Shown here: positions 1-8,315 of the stretch, piece after piece
Layout of the letters: each line of letters opens with the position of its first letter
How positions within the stretch are numbered: the first letter of the stretch is position 1
From: Aureimonas phyllosphaerae
Lineage (GTDB): Bacteria; Pseudomonadota; Alphaproteobacteria; Rhizobiales; Rhizobiaceae
Length of the DNA: 42,930 bases
Direction of reading: 5' to 3'
Assembly: GCF_900113065.1 (NCBI RefSeq)
Contig: NZ_FOOA01000025.1
Coordinates: 1 to 42,930 of the forward strand
Position numbers and translations under genes: made by a program
The notes under the pieces: model-generated
What the model saw: the letters and a program-made list of their open reading frames with translations, nothing else
The model's database searches: none
Told to the model about the DNA's origin: nothing

Positions 1-149
1 CCAGGCCCCGGATCAGCACTGTAGGTCTGACCAATCGATCCGTCCTTCGTCCTGGTGACGAAGAAAGCTACCGGCACCACCCCGCCACCCGCGCCGAGGG
101 AGAAGGCACCAAGGTTCATGGCGCGGCGCGCCCCGATATGAGCAGGCAT
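1..149 (-). CDS. Partial small phage protein, cut by window edge
   Basis: The start codon is the ATG at 149-147, preceded by a GGAGA ribosome site about eight bases upstream. The visible 49 residues begin MPAHIGARRAMNLG and run through a glycine-rich, mildly hydrophobic stretch (LGAGGGVVPVAFFV) into a polar segment. The gene continues beyond position 1. It is the last visible member of the minus-strand structural run and lies 67 bp downstream of the 217-1056 gene. I do not recognise a family; a small virion-associated or lysis-region protein are both possible. Confidence 0.55.
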   Translation of the reverse strand, partial: MPAHIGARRAMNLGAFSLGAGGGVVPVAFFVTRTKDGSIGQTYSADPGP

Positions 150-216
150 GAAGATCTCCGGTCAGCGCGAGCGTGGAAGTGGGGCGGCATCAGCCGCCCC
201 GGGGGCCGTCGTCAGG

Positions 217-1056
217 TCAGTCGCGATCGACTTCGAGGGCGATGGTGAAGGTCTCGGCCGAGGCCGGCGTCACCGCGCCGCGCGCTTCCAGGAGCGCGTA
301 GAGCTTCTGCGTGGCCGCACCCGTCTCGAAGGCGATGTAGGCGCCGGTCACCGGCACGCCGAAGCCCTTCGCGCCGTCGGAGAAGACGCGGTCGGTCGTC
401 ACGTCGAAAGCGCCGAGATAGTTCAGGGCACCGTCGGTCGAGATGGCGAGATTGTCGCCGCTCGCGGACTGCACCGTCGGCGCGGCGCGGAACAGATGGA
501 TGCGGAATGCACCGCTCTCCGGCTTCGAGCGCGTCAGGCGCGCGCGCGGGATGCGACCCGTGCCGGCGTTCTTCCGCGCCACCGTGAGGTCGACCGGCAC
601 AACCGAAGCAGCCGCGACGTTGTTCGCGATGAGATCGCCGAGCACATAGGGTGTGGTGTCGGCCGGGCGGGTGAAGGAGTTACCCGCGATCGCGGTCTCG
701 CCGCCGACCTGACCAAGGTGCGCCTCGCCAGCGGCGAGCACCGGTGCCAGCGCCCAAGCGGCGATCGCCTTCAGGAGCGAGATGACCGAGCGCGCACCGC
801 CAACGTTGCCGGCGTTCGCCGCGGCGTCCGCCATGGCGCCGATCGAGGCGACCTTGCCGTCGGCGACCTGCACCGGGAGGCCGGTGCTTTCCTTCACGTC
901 GAGCTGGGCGCCGCTTGCGTCCTCATAGGTCGGCTGGACGCGCTGGTGCTTTGGACCGTTCGCCCCGCCCACCTGCTTGGCAGCGGAAAGCGACTGGACA
1001 TAACCGGTCGGGGTGTTGCCGGAGGTCGGCTCGAGGATGGGCACATTGTCGGACAT
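217..1056 (-). CDS. Putative virion structural protein (279 aa)
   Basis: Encodes 279 residues starting MSDNVPILEPTSG, with an ATG at 1056 and no nearby competing start. The protein has no signal peptide or membrane segment. A central part rich in Ala, Val and Gly is followed by a segment (VARKNAGTGRIPRARLTRSKPESGA, residues about 160-185) and a beta-rich tail ending in ALEVDRD. This composition is typical of phage virion accessory proteins that are exported with the particle rather than enzymes. It lies downstream of the tail hub gene and a 201-residue unknown, so a tail-tip or late structural role is inferred from position only. No specific family recognised. Confidence 0.6.
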   Translation of the reverse strand: MSDNVPILEPTSGNTPTGYVQSLSAAKQVGGANGPKHQRVQPTYEDASGAQLDVKESTGLPVQVADGKVASIGAMADAAANAGNVGGARSVISLLKAIAAWALAPVLAAGEAHLGQVGGETAIAGNSFTRPADTTPYVLGDLIANNVAAASVVPVDLTVARKNAGTGRIPRARLTRSKPESGAFRIHLFRAAPTVQSASGDNLAISTDGALNYLGAFDVTTDRVFSDGAKGFGVPVTGAYIAFETGAATQKLYALLEARGAVTPASAETFTIALEVDRD

Positions 1057-1086
1057 GGATGGGTCCTTCGCGAGGGAGAGGTCGGG

Positions 1087-1692
1087 TCAGGCCGCGCGGG
1101 CGAGCGGCAAGGCGTGGAGAAGGCCGGTCGCGATGCCGATCGGGATCGGCGGGGCGACGACGGGCGCGAGCTCGTAGGCGAGCGGGAAGGTCTCTATGAT
1201 GGTGCGCAGCCCGTCCGGGCTGACCGCGCGCAGCCGCGCCGACCCGGCGACGGCCAGCGTCTCGACGCGAGCGGCGAGAAGCTTCGTGCCGTCCGGGCTG
1301 ACAGCGATACGGCCGCCGAACGTCGTCTCGGCCGCGACCGTCCAGCCCACCGGCGCCGAGATCGTCGCGAGCACCGCGTTGACCGCGGCACCGGTCTGGA
1401 AGGTGATCGCGGACAGGGCGAGCGAGGGGTAGCCGGTCCCGCCGAAGTAGGCGGCGAGCTGCTCCAGTGTCACCGGCTGCGAGATGCCGCCGCGCGTCAG
1501 GATCACGACGTCGCCGCCCTGCACCGGATCGACCGGCGTAATCGGCGGCTGCGTCCCGTCGAGGTAGATGCGCCCGAGCAGAAGGTCGAACCGCGCCTCC
1601 TCAGGCGTGAGGTTGACGATCCGGTCGAGCGGCACCGGCGCGCCGGCGACGAACAGGATGCCGGGCACGACAATGTATCGCTGCTTGGCCAT
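1087..1692 (-). CDS. Unknown phage protein, possible tail-tip accessory
   Basis: The ATG at 1692 is preferred over an in-frame TTG one codon upstream (1695); an AGGA site lies 9-10 bases upstream. The protein is 201 residues long. Its N-terminal part reads as a small structural domain (KQRYIVVPGILFVAGAPVPLDR), followed by a segment ending QPVTLEQLAAYFGG, and then an Ig/BNR-like beta-rich stretch containing two copies of an SPDG motif (residues about 150 and 180). It is 30 bp upstream of the 217-1056 gene and follows the tail hub gene gpD, so a tail-tip or adhesion role is plausible. Function is not recognised. Confidence 0.55.
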   Translation of the reverse strand: MAKQRYIVVPGILFVAGAPVPLDRIVNLTPEEARFDLLLGRIYLDGTQPPITPVDPVQGGDVVILTRGGISQPVTLEQLAAYFGGTGYPSLALSAITFQTGAAVNAVLATISAPVGWTVAAETTFGGRIAVSPDGTKLLAARVETLAVAGSARLRAVSPDGLRTIIETFPLAYELAPVVAPPIPIGIATGLLHALPLARAA

Positions 1693-1727
1693 CAAGAGCG
1701 TCCTTCAGTTCCAGAGATGTGGGTTGG

Positions 1728-2801
1728 TCAGTTCGGCCGGGACGTCGGCACGGGGACATTGGCGGGCACGGTGCTGGCGGTGGCCGTGCGCGTGTCGCGC
1801 CCTGCCCCGTTCTCCGGTTGTTTCACGTCAAGGCTCGTCGTCGAACCACCGCTGCGGTCCGCCTTGTGGGTCACGCCGTCGATCTCGTACTGGCCGTCGA
1901 TGCCTGGCCGGGCGCCGGTCAGTATCACCTTCGCGCCGGCCTGCGCCGTCGGCTCAAGATCCATATCAATCGTGCCGTTCGCGCCCTCGCGCTCGCTGTC
2001 GGACTTGCGCCCCTGTCCGACCGCTTCGGCCTCGTCTTCGTCGGCAGCGGTGAAGCGGCGGAGGTTCGCGGCGTCCGTTCCCTCGGCACCGATCTCGACG
2101 TCCTTCACCTTCCAGTCCGCGGCGTCCCGGTCGAAGTAGCGGACCTGCGCCTTGGCGAACTGCCGCCGCCCCTGCGTCGGATCGATCCGCACGGCGATGA
2201 CGTTCCGACCGATAGCGGCCGTGATCGTCGGCATGGCCGCGCCCGTCGCGGCCAGCCCCTGCCCGCGCTTGGCGAACACGGCGCGGCCGTCGCGGATCTT
2301 GAACGTCGCACCCATCTCGCGCGCCAGCTTCTCGCCCCAGGCAAGGAACGAGGCGCCATCCGGCGACCAGTAATCGCGCTGCATGGAGGCGAAGGCCGGA
2401 TCGACGATCACGTCCGGCACCCCCGCGGCGCGCCCTGCCTTCTTCAACGCGTCGCCGAGGCTGGCGTCGTCGAGGTGCCAGAGCTGCCCCTCCTTCGCCT
2501 TCCCGCGCGTGTCGAAGCCCTTGGCGGTCACGCGCAGGATCCGCCCGCCGCCGCGGGTCAGTTCCCACGGCGTCGAATCGACCACGCCCTGGAACACCGG
2601 CACGCCGTCGAGCTCGACGGACAGCTTCGAACTCGGGTCCGGGAGCTTCAGCGAGCCGTCGGTGTCGTCGAAGGCGAGAGAGCAACTGTCCGACGACGTT
2701 CCCGACCGGTCCACGACGCTGATGTCGGTGAGGTACGGGCGCATGGCGCTCGACACGTTCTCGCCGTTGATCGTGACGCGCCAAGAGACCGACCAGGGCA
2801 T
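1728..2801 (-). CDS. P2 gpD-like tail hub protein (late control D family)
   Basis: 357 residues, close to P2 gpD (about 387). The family forms the trimeric hub that joins the tail tube to the baseplate spike; the historic name 'late control protein D' is misleading. The N-terminus (WRVTINGENVSSAMRPYL, then VVDRSGTSSDSC) is the typical GpD opening, in which a small domain describes 'D/S-D-x-L-x-L/F-D-D' strands (CSLAFDDTDGSLKLP). A conserved LAWGEKLAREMGATFKIRDG block is seen around residues 155-175. It follows gpX by 4 bp and gpU before that, the order X-D seen in P2-type tails. Assignment is firm at family level. Confidence 0.88.
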   Translation of the reverse strand: MPWSVSWRVTINGENVSSAMRPYLTDISVVDRSGTSSDSCSLAFDDTDGSLKLPDPSSKLSVELDGVPVFQGVVDSTPWELTRGGGRILRVTAKGFDTRGKAKEGQLWHLDDASLGDALKKAGRAAGVPDVIVDPAFASMQRDYWSPDGASFLAWGEKLAREMGATFKIRDGRAVFAKRGQGLAATGAAMPTITAAIGRNVIAVRIDPTQGRRQFAKAQVRYFDRDAADWKVKDVEIGAEGTDAANLRRFTAADEDEAEAVGQGRKSDSEREGANGTIDMDLEPTAQAGAKVILTGARPGIDGQYEIDGVTHKADRSGGSTTSLDVKQPENGAGRDTRTATASTVPANVPVPTSRPN

Positions 2802-2805
2802 ACGC

Positions 2806-3033
2806 TCAGTTCCCGAAAATCGACACGACGGGCTTCGTCGAAACGACGGTGGCCGGCCGATCCGGCAGGATCACCGTTCGACCGATGGGCAGGACCGGCC
2901 CCGCCTCGGCGAGACCGGGATTGAGGTCGAGGGCGACCGTCAGAAGGTCACGGGCGAGCGCCGCGCCGAACAGCTTAGCGAGAAGCTCGTCGAGGAGGAT
3001 CGGCTCGCCCTGTATCGTCATCGAGGTCGGCAT
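2806..3033 (-). CDS. P2 gpX-like tail protein (LysM-like)
   Basis: 75 residues; P2 gpX is about 67. Members carry a LysM-like fold and are small baseplate/tail-completion proteins. The diagnostic part is the second half: AALARDLLTVALDLNPGLAEAGPVLPIGRTVILP, where an aliphatic helix is followed by NPGLA and the 'GPVLP-G-x-x-x-LP' turn common to the family. It sits between gpU (4 bp upstream) and gpD (4 bp downstream), as in P2, and is presumably translated with them. Confidence 0.85.
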   Translation of the reverse strand: MPTSMTIQGEPILLDELLAKLFGAALARDLLTVALDLNPGLAEAGPVLPIGRTVILPDRPATVVSTKPVVSIFGN

Positions 3034-3037
3034 GGCG

Positions 3038-3475
3038 TCAGCGTCCCAAGGCGCCGAAGAGAGATAGGAGCGCCGGCACGATCTCGGCGCTCGCGCCCTC
3101 AGGTCCGACCTTGATGAGCGTGATCGTGTGCGCGATCGAGAAACCGACGCCGGACCTGTCGAGGTCGACGTGCTTCTCCTGGATCCGAGTGATCGCGAAC
3201 CAACCCATCATCTTGCCGTCGCCGCGCATGACCGGCAGCTGCCGTCCAGAGCGGCGGAAACCGTGTAGGGTTTCGAGTTCGGTAAGGCCCCCGATCGTCA
3301 AGGGCAACAGCTGGCCGGACAGGGCGATCTCATCGTCGCCCTCACCCATGAACTCGCGGCGAGGCCCAGCACCGATGATTGGTTTGACCGCGAAATCGGC
3401 CGACGCCGTTCGATCGACGTCGTCCACGTTGAACGGTGCAGTATCAAGGGAGAGAGTGCCGATCTGATAGAGCAT
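3038..3475 (-). CDS. P2 gpU-like tail protein
   Basis: 145 residues, similar to P2 gpU (about 159). The product is a tail protein associated with the tube and tail completion. Family features seen: the opening MLYQIGTLSLDTAPFNVDDVDR, the RREFMGEGDDEIALSGQLLP block (residues about 39-58) in which 'GEGDD-x-I-x-L-x-G' is characteristic, and the C-terminal VGFSIAHTITLIKVG strand. It lies directly after the tape measure gene and before gpX. The start ATG at 3475 is three bases from the tape measure stop, so coupling is likely. Confidence 0.88.
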   Translation of the reverse strand: MLYQIGTLSLDTAPFNVDDVDRTASADFAVKPIIGAGPRREFMGEGDDEIALSGQLLPLTIGGLTELETLHGFRRSGRQLPVMRGDGKMMGWFAITRIQEKHVDLDRSGVGFSIAHTITLIKVGPEGASAEIVPALLSLFGALGR

Positions 3476-3478
3476 CCC

Positions 3479-5479
3479 TCAGTCCTCGATGTCGGCCTGC
3501 GAAGCGCCGTAGTCAGCTCCACCGCCGACACGACCGGCCCGTTCGGCCAGTTGGTTCTGCAACCCGATCGCCGTCTGCAGCTTGCCGATGTAGGCGTTGA
3601 TCGACCCCTGCGCGATCTGCGGCTCGGCCGTGACGCTGAACGCGTCCGAAATCCGCTGTCCGAGTTCCTGAGCCTTCAGAGCTGCCGCCTCGCCCTCGGC
3701 TGCAATTGCTCCCGCAATGTCGGGGCGTGGCGTCGGAACTGGCAGGCCTCGCCGACCGACGTCGGCGAACGTCGGCGCCGGCGCGGGTGCGGGCATGGCC
3801 GGAGCGAAGGATCCTGCATCGGCTGACCGGACACGGCCACCACGATCGGCGCGAGGCGTCTGCTCTACAGGAAGGTCGCCCATCGCGAAGGCGTCGAGGC
3901 TGTCCGATCGAGCCGCATCAGCTCGCGCGTTCGCTTCGCTCTCCTGAGCAGCCTGCTGGGCGCGAATGCGGTTGCGCATCTCATCGGTCATCGGCTCGAT
4001 CCCGGCGGCGCGCATCCGCTCCGGATCGACGGATGATTTCTTCATGAAGCCAATGGGATCATTGGCGAAGTCCGCAATATCGCGGATTTCCTTTGCTACC
4101 GTTCGCACGGCAGACGCAAACTCGTTGATCTCCTTCGCGAGATCTCCGAAGAAAGCCTCCAGGGACGAGCCCTTTGCGTCGATGCCAAGTATCCGGCCTA
4201 AGTCCTCGCCAAGCTTCCCAACTTCATCTCTCGCACCTTGCACCTTGCTCCAGTCGATCTGGACCTCAAGCTGCTTCATCCCTTGGTCGAGTTGTTGAAT
4301 AAGGTTGGACAAGCCTTGGAGACCGGTCTTCAGGGCGGGGAGCCCCATTGATCCTGCGTTAATGGTCAGCTCGGCCAGAGCGTTCTTGACCAGCTGCCAT
4401 TGGCTCCAGAAATCGTCGAGCTTCAGCTTGTAGCTGTTGTCGAGCGACCCGAACCAGCTGTCACCAGCCGCATAGGCGAGGTTGCGCTTCAATTCCTCCG
4501 AACCCTCGACGAGCTGCGTCATCACGTCGAGATGGTCTTGGCCGAAGAGTTCGACGATGATGCCGGTGCGCTTCTCCTTGTCCATCGCCTTGAGCGCGTC
4601 GACGACCTCAACGAAAGCTTCGGAAGCCTTGCCGCTGGCCAGCTGCTTCTTGAACTTCTTGTCGTCTTTTATCAGCTGGTAGTACGCCGTGCGCCCGTCG
4701 CTCGACAGGGCATCCGGCGCCATCAAGCGGGTCAGGATCGAGTTCGTCGCGGTCGCGCCCTTCGCAGCCGACACCTTCAGGTTGGCGAGCGCCGCGCCGA
4801 GCGCGGCCGTCTCCTGCGCGGAGAACCCGAACGTCTTCGCCATGGCGCCGGCTTGATCGATGTAATCGACGATGCCGCTTTCGTCGGCGATTCCGGCGTC
4901 AGCGAGTCCGTTGATCAGATCGAAGTACCGCTGCATCTGATTGAGCGGAACGCCGAGAACCTTGTTGAAGCCGGCAGATGCGTTGCCGACATCGGTCGCC
5001 GACATTTCGAACGCATCAGCGGCCTTCGCCGAAAGGGCTGCGAACTGGCGCAGGTCGTCGAGCGGGATACCAGCTGCGGCGCCGCGCTCGTACGCGGCCG
5101 CGATCTCCTCGATCGGCACAGCCAGCTCGCCGGACGTCGCCAGCGCCTTAATCTCGTCCCCGAGCTTCGCCGTCTGCGCAGCGGTGGCGCCGGACTTCTT
5201 CTGGATGTTCGTCAGCGCCGTCTCGAAGTCGGCTGCTGCAGAGATGATCTGACCGGCGCTGAGCGCACCGGCTACCGGAGCCAGGACACGGGACGCGCCG
5301 GCGAGCATCATATTTCGGGCGGTTCCTAGACCGGCCACGTCTTCGGCCGTGGTGCGAGCGCCACGACCGACCTCCTTGCGCTGCTTGTCGAGGCTCCTGA
5401 GGCTGCGTTCGACGCCCTTCGCGGGGCCCGACACACGGTCCGTCAGGCTCAGGACGAGTTCACTGGCCAAGCGAGCCAT
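3479..5479 (-). CDS. Tail tape measure protein (P2 gpT-like)
   Basis: 666 residues. Tape measure proteins sit in the tail lumen, set tail length and are ejected during infection. The N-terminus (LASELVLSLTDRVSGPAKGVERSLRSLDKQ) is the common tape measure opening, followed by a TP901-like core: 'ADFETALTNIQKKSGATAAQTAKLGDEIKALA' and 'AGAMAKTFGFSAQETAALGAALANL' (residues about 85-240). The middle is helical with an ELTINAG/GLPALKTGLQGLSNLIQQLD segment, and the tail is Pro/Ala-rich (APAPTFADVGRRGLPVPTPRP). Using the usual 0.15 nm per residue, the length would fit a tail near 100 nm (inference). P2 gpT is longer (about 815). Confidence 0.9.
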   Translation of the reverse strand: MARLASELVLSLTDRVSGPAKGVERSLRSLDKQRKEVGRGARTTAEDVAGLGTARNMMLAGASRVLAPVAGALSAGQIISAAADFETALTNIQKKSGATAAQTAKLGDEIKALATSGELAVPIEEIAAAYERGAAAGIPLDDLRQFAALSAKAADAFEMSATDVGNASAGFNKVLGVPLNQMQRYFDLINGLADAGIADESGIVDYIDQAGAMAKTFGFSAQETAALGAALANLKVSAAKGATATNSILTRLMAPDALSSDGRTAYYQLIKDDKKFKKQLASGKASEAFVEVVDALKAMDKEKRTGIIVELFGQDHLDVMTQLVEGSEELKRNLAYAAGDSWFGSLDNSYKLKLDDFWSQWQLVKNALAELTINAGSMGLPALKTGLQGLSNLIQQLDQGMKQLEVQIDWSKVQGARDEVGKLGEDLGRILGIDAKGSSLEAFFGDLAKEINEFASAVRTVAKEIRDIADFANDPIGFMKKSSVDPERMRAAGIEPMTDEMRNRIRAQQAAQESEANARADAARSDSLDAFAMGDLPVEQTPRADRGGRVRSADAGSFAPAMPAPAPAPTFADVGRRGLPVPTPRPDIAGAIAAEGEAAALKAQELGQRISDAFSVTAEPQIAQGSINAYIGKLQTAIGLQNQLAERAGRVGGGADYGASQADIED

Positions 5480-5481
5480 AA

Positions 5482-5910
5482 TCAGACGTCCCCGAGATCG
5501 GGCGCGACGGCGCGAGCCAGAAGCGTTGCGATGCGGCTATCGCACCATTTCAGGGCACGCAGCACTTCGACATCGACGCTGGCCATCCGCGCATGAAGTT
5601 CCTGCTCGGTGATCCGCCCGTGGACGCGGTCCTCGACATCGGCGAACGAAGGCTCTGCGAAAAACAGATGCTCGATGCGCTGCCCGTTGATGTGGAAAGC
5701 GTACCTCAGGCGGTATGCGCTGTAGATCGGACACTCGTCGTAGACGATCACGGGACGATCCACGCTCGTCACGTTCGGAGTCACCTCGCGTTCGCTGGGA
5801 GCTGCCTCTTGCAATCGCTCGAGATGAGGAGGCGCCAGCGCGTCAGCGTCAGCGTCGGCGGCAACCCGAAGGCGCTCGAAATGGCCTTCCCGTTCGGCAA
5901 GATCGATCAT
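5482..5910 (-). CDS. Putative tail assembly chaperone (gpE-like position)
   Basis: 142 residues from the ATG at 5910, which has AGGAG eight bases upstream; longer readings extend into the opposite-strand gene at 5956-6450 and are rejected. The N-terminal half is charged and low in complexity (AADADADALAPPHLERLQEAAPSERE). The C-terminal half (residues about 50-142) has the chaperone-like plan: a beta segment (YRLRYAFHINGQRIEHLFFAEPSFADVED) followed by helices (ITEQELHARMASVDVEVLRALKWCDSRIATLLARAV). The gene lies just before the tape measure gene, where P2 has E/E'. I see no convincing slippery site for an E-E' frameshift. Role is inferred mainly from position. Confidence 0.6.
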   Translation of the reverse strand: MIDLAEREGHFERLRVAADADADALAPPHLERLQEAAPSEREVTPNVTSVDRPVIVYDECPIYSAYRLRYAFHINGQRIEHLFFAEPSFADVEDRVHGRITEQELHARMASVDVEVLRALKWCDSRIATLLARAVAPDLGDV

Positions 5911-5955
5911 AGGTTGCGCTCCTGAAGTCGAACCGCCCTTCCAAAAAGGACGAAC

Positions 5956-6450
5956 ATGCGGACGTTGATACTGACGCTGGCTCTGACGCTCACTGTGCCT
6001 GCAATGGCTCTGGCCATGACGTGCAAGGAGTTCGAGACGCGCGTGCAAGCCGCAGATACCAAGGACCTGCTGCGAGAATTCGACGGGACCGAAAGCATCA
6101 ATCTGCCCGGCCTCATCAACGTCGAGAACATTCCTGGCATCATGCTGGGATTGTCCTGCCCTGACGGCAATTTCGAGGGGCTCGGCGCCACACTTACGGA
6201 CGGCTCCAAGGCCGGTATCACACGATGGAGCGTCTTCACCGTGAGCGTCCTGCGAGCGCTCGCGCCAGAAGGCGAAGCCCGCCAAATGCCGAAGACTGCC
6301 GCCGCCCTGCAGTCGAAGGCAAACGAAGATGCCCAGCGCCGAAAGATCAGGGACGGGGTCGCCATCGGTAGCGCCGAACAGAATATCGGCGTTTGGCAGG
6401 CTCGCTTCGAGACAGGACTGAACCAGATCCGTTTCGAGATCAGGCAGTGA
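5956..6450 (+). CDS. Exported unknown protein, likely moron
   Basis: 164 residues on the strand opposite to every neighbour. ATG at 5956 has AAGGA six bases upstream. Residues 1-20 (MRTLILTLALTLTVPAMALA) form a Sec signal peptide with AxA before the predicted cut, and the mature protein begins near MTCKEFETRVQAAD. The mature part has two cysteines (TCKEF and GLSCPDG) that could pair, and ends with a helical charged region. It is inserted between the tail tube gene and the tail assembly chaperone, with 45 bp upstream and 13 bp to the convergent tube gene. A lone exported protein in a tail operon suggests a lysogenic-conversion gene; no family is recognised. Confidence 0.72.
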   Translation: MRTLILTLALTLTVPAMALAMTCKEFETRVQAADTKDLLREFDGTESINLPGLINVENIPGIMLGLSCPDGNFEGLGATLTDGSKAGITRWSVFTVSVLRALAPEGEARQMPKTAAALQSKANEDAQRRKIRDGVAIGSAEQNIGVWQARFETGLNQIRFEIRQ

Positions 6451-6463
6451 TAGTCAGGGGCCC

Positions 6464-6982
6464 TTAGGCTCCCAGCGCCTGCCGTGTTTCCGCGAACAGA
6501 TCGCTCCCCGCACGCCGAGCGATGCGCTCCCAGAAGTCGAAGTAGATCAGCTCCTTTCCGCCGAGCGTGAACTCGAAGTGCGTCACCTCGCGGAAGGCAT
6601 GGTTGCAGCCCTTGAACTCGGCCGGGTCGCTTTCGTCGGGCTCCCAGCCGGTGATGGCGCCCTCGATGATTCCGCGAGCCGGCACGGTCCGGCCGGACTG
6701 CGTGTCGCGATAGGCGGCCGCGAACGTCCAGGTGTCCTTCACCCCCATGCCGCGGAATACGTCCTCGTCGATGCCCTTGGCCATGAAGGCGGGCTCGAGC
6801 GCTTCGATGCGTGGCTGCGTGAAGTTCACCTCCATCACGCCTCCGCCCGGATTGTGCGGCGTCGTGACGAAATTGATCGGCGGGATCGTGAGGGAGGCGA
6901 TCGTCGTCGCCATGCTCGTGCCGGTTTCGGTCGCCCGGCGAACGTCGACAGCGGTGAGGAGAAGCAGCGGCTTCTGAGCCAT
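6464..6982 (-). CDS. P2 FII-like major tail tube protein
   Basis: 172 residues, the same length as P2 FII. The product polymerises into the inner tube of the contractile tail. Recognisable blocks: a hydrophobic opening (ASLTIPPINFVTTPHNPGGGVMEVNFTQPRIEALEP, residues about 28-63), which matches the 'tLPkl-x-x-x-t-e-x-h-x-G-G-x-x-g-x-v-e-l-p-x-g-l-e-x-l-e' plan of the family, an AAAYRDTQSGRTVPARGIIEGAI strand, and the C-terminal 'KELIYFDFWERI'. It directly follows the sheath gene by 25 bp, as FI-FII do in P2. Confidence 0.88.
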   Translation of the reverse strand: MAQKPLLLLTAVDVRRATETGTSMATTIASLTIPPINFVTTPHNPGGGVMEVNFTQPRIEALEPAFMAKGIDEDVFRGMGVKDTWTFAAAYRDTQSGRTVPARGIIEGAITGWEPDESDPAEFKGCNHAFREVTHFEFTLGGKELIYFDFWERIARRAGSDLFAETRQALGA

Positions 6983-7007
6983 GGAATGGATCCTTCGTCG
7001 AAGAGGG

Positions 7008-8234
7008 TCAGGCGACCGTGTTGAGGCGGGCGAAGATGTCGTTGATCAGTCCCTCGACCGCCGTGCGGTAGCGGTGGATCTCGGTGTCCGCGCGCCGGAA
7101 CAGCGGCGCCGGCTCGATACCGAGGTCGAGCTTGATGCGGCCGAGCCGGATGTTCTCTGGCGAGTTCTGGTCGGGGATGAAGATCTGCCGGTTGTAGCCG
7201 AGAATGTCGTCCGCCGCCTTGTGATCGCGCAGCATGAACAGGATCGAGTTGATCAGCGCCTCGGCCATGTCGACCGTGATCTTGCGGCCAAGGAACTGGC
7301 GGTAAATCTGGATCAGCTTGACCGTGATGAAGTCGGCGCCGCGAACCTGGTGGATCTGCTTCCAGAGCTCGCCGTTGTCGGTATTGTCGGCGCCGATGAA
7401 GGTGAAGCCGCCCTCGGCGATCGCGCCGTCGACGTTGACCTCGCCCGGCACCACGATCGACACCTCAGCGTCGAGCAGCTGCTGGCCCTCGGTCGAGCCG
7501 TCGAGCAGCGAGAACGGAATGCGGCGCGAGACACCGGCGATGCCGTAGATCGCGCGGTTGGCGATCGGGTCGAAGGGCTTGCCCTGGTTCTCGTTGTCGA
7601 CGCGGGCGAAGAGTCCGAGCACGCGCGGGCCCATCGGCCGCGTCACGAGGTTCGTGCCCTCGTAAACGCGGGCTGCGATGCCGACAGGCATCAGGCGCTG
7701 CGAGTTCATGGTCTCCCGCGCGTCGATGGCGTTGGCCTTCGAGGTGTCGTCGACGTCGACGGCGGCGATGGCCAGCAGCTTTTCGAGCGCCTCCGGCAGC
7801 GCCGCAACGATCGGGTTTGCCGTGTCGGCGTCCGGCCGCCAAGCCGTGCGGCCGCACCACACGAGGCGGGGTGTCCCGCCGACCAGCGCCGGCACCGAGC
7901 CGACGAGCGCCAGCGCGGCGACGATGTTGGCGACCGTCGCGGCGACGTTGATGCCCTCGGCGATACGGATCGCGGTGACGTCGGCGCCGACGTTGAGCCC
8001 CTGCAGCTGGGAGTTGATGCCGGCGACGGCATCGCGCAGCGGGCCGGTGCCGAGCTTCATCAGCATGTCCGGATCGGACGACGAGAAGCGTACGGCCTGC
8101 CCGAGCGGGAACGCCAGCGGGTCGGCGTCCTGCGAGGCCTCGATCAGCAGCATCTTCGAGAAGTCGGCGCCGGTGACCGGCACCGGCTCGTTGTTCGATC
8201 GGCTGAAGGTCATGCCGAAGTTCGGAGCGGTCAT
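7008..8234 (-). CDS. P2 FI-like tail sheath protein
   Basis: 408 residues (P2 FI about 396). The sheath contracts around the tube at injection. Family features: the N-terminal strand domain MTAPNFGMTFSRSNNEPVPV with SKMLLIEASQDA, the central 'GPRVLGLFARVDNENQGKPFDPIANRAIYGIAG' (residues about 225-258), and the C-terminal attachment domain 'GADFITVKLIQIYRQFLGRKITVDMAEALINSILFMLRDHKAADDILGYN'. The ATG at 8234 has GAGG seven bases upstream. It starts the FI-FII-E-T-U-X-D block and is separated from the fibre genes by a hairpin. Confidence 0.92.
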   Translation of the reverse strand: MTAPNFGMTFSRSNNEPVPVTGADFSKMLLIEASQDADPLAFPLGQAVRFSSSDPDMLMKLGTGPLRDAVAGINSQLQGLNVGADVTAIRIAEGINVAATVANIVAALALVGSVPALVGGTPRLVWCGRTAWRPDADTANPIVAALPEALEKLLAIAAVDVDDTSKANAIDARETMNSQRLMPVGIAARVYEGTNLVTRPMGPRVLGLFARVDNENQGKPFDPIANRAIYGIAGVSRRIPFSLLDGSTEGQQLLDAEVSIVVPGEVNVDGAIAEGGFTFIGADNTDNGELWKQIHQVRGADFITVKLIQIYRQFLGRKITVDMAEALINSILFMLRDHKAADDILGYNRQIFIPDQNSPENIRLGRIKLDLGIEPAPLFRRADTEIHRYRTAVEGLINDIFARLNTVA

Positions 8235-8268
8235 CTGCGCCTCGGAAAGAAAGGGTCGGAACGGGAAA

Positions 8269-8290
8269 GGGCCCGGCGGATGCCGAGCCC
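8269..8290 (-). terminator. Possible attenuator or weak terminator before sheath gene
   Basis: On the minus strand GGGCTCGGC and GCCGGGCCC form a nine-pair stem (one G-U) with an ATCC loop, followed only by three T residues. It lies in the 81-bp gap between the 72-residue gene and the sheath gene. The short T run makes it a weak intrinsic terminator; it could be an attenuator or mRNA-stability hairpin separating the fibre block from the sheath block. Confidence 0.35.
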
Positions 8291-8315
8291 TCGGAGGGTC
8301 GTCAGGGATGCGGCG

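Noticed and set aside
148-2139. 663-residue open frame on the plus strand
   Set aside because: Arg/Gly-rich translation with no domain, antisense to the recognised gpD-like gene and two other genes. GC-rich shadow frame.
5655-5675. TTTTTC run as a P2-like E/E' frameshift site
   Set aside because: The zero-frame codons CTG-TTT-TTC do not make a proper slippery heptamer and no overlapping E'-like frame follows.
5482-6285. 267-residue version of the tail assembly chaperone
   Set aside because: The extra N-terminal part runs antisense to the signal-peptide gene and lacks a ribosome site; the ATG at 5910 has a good one.
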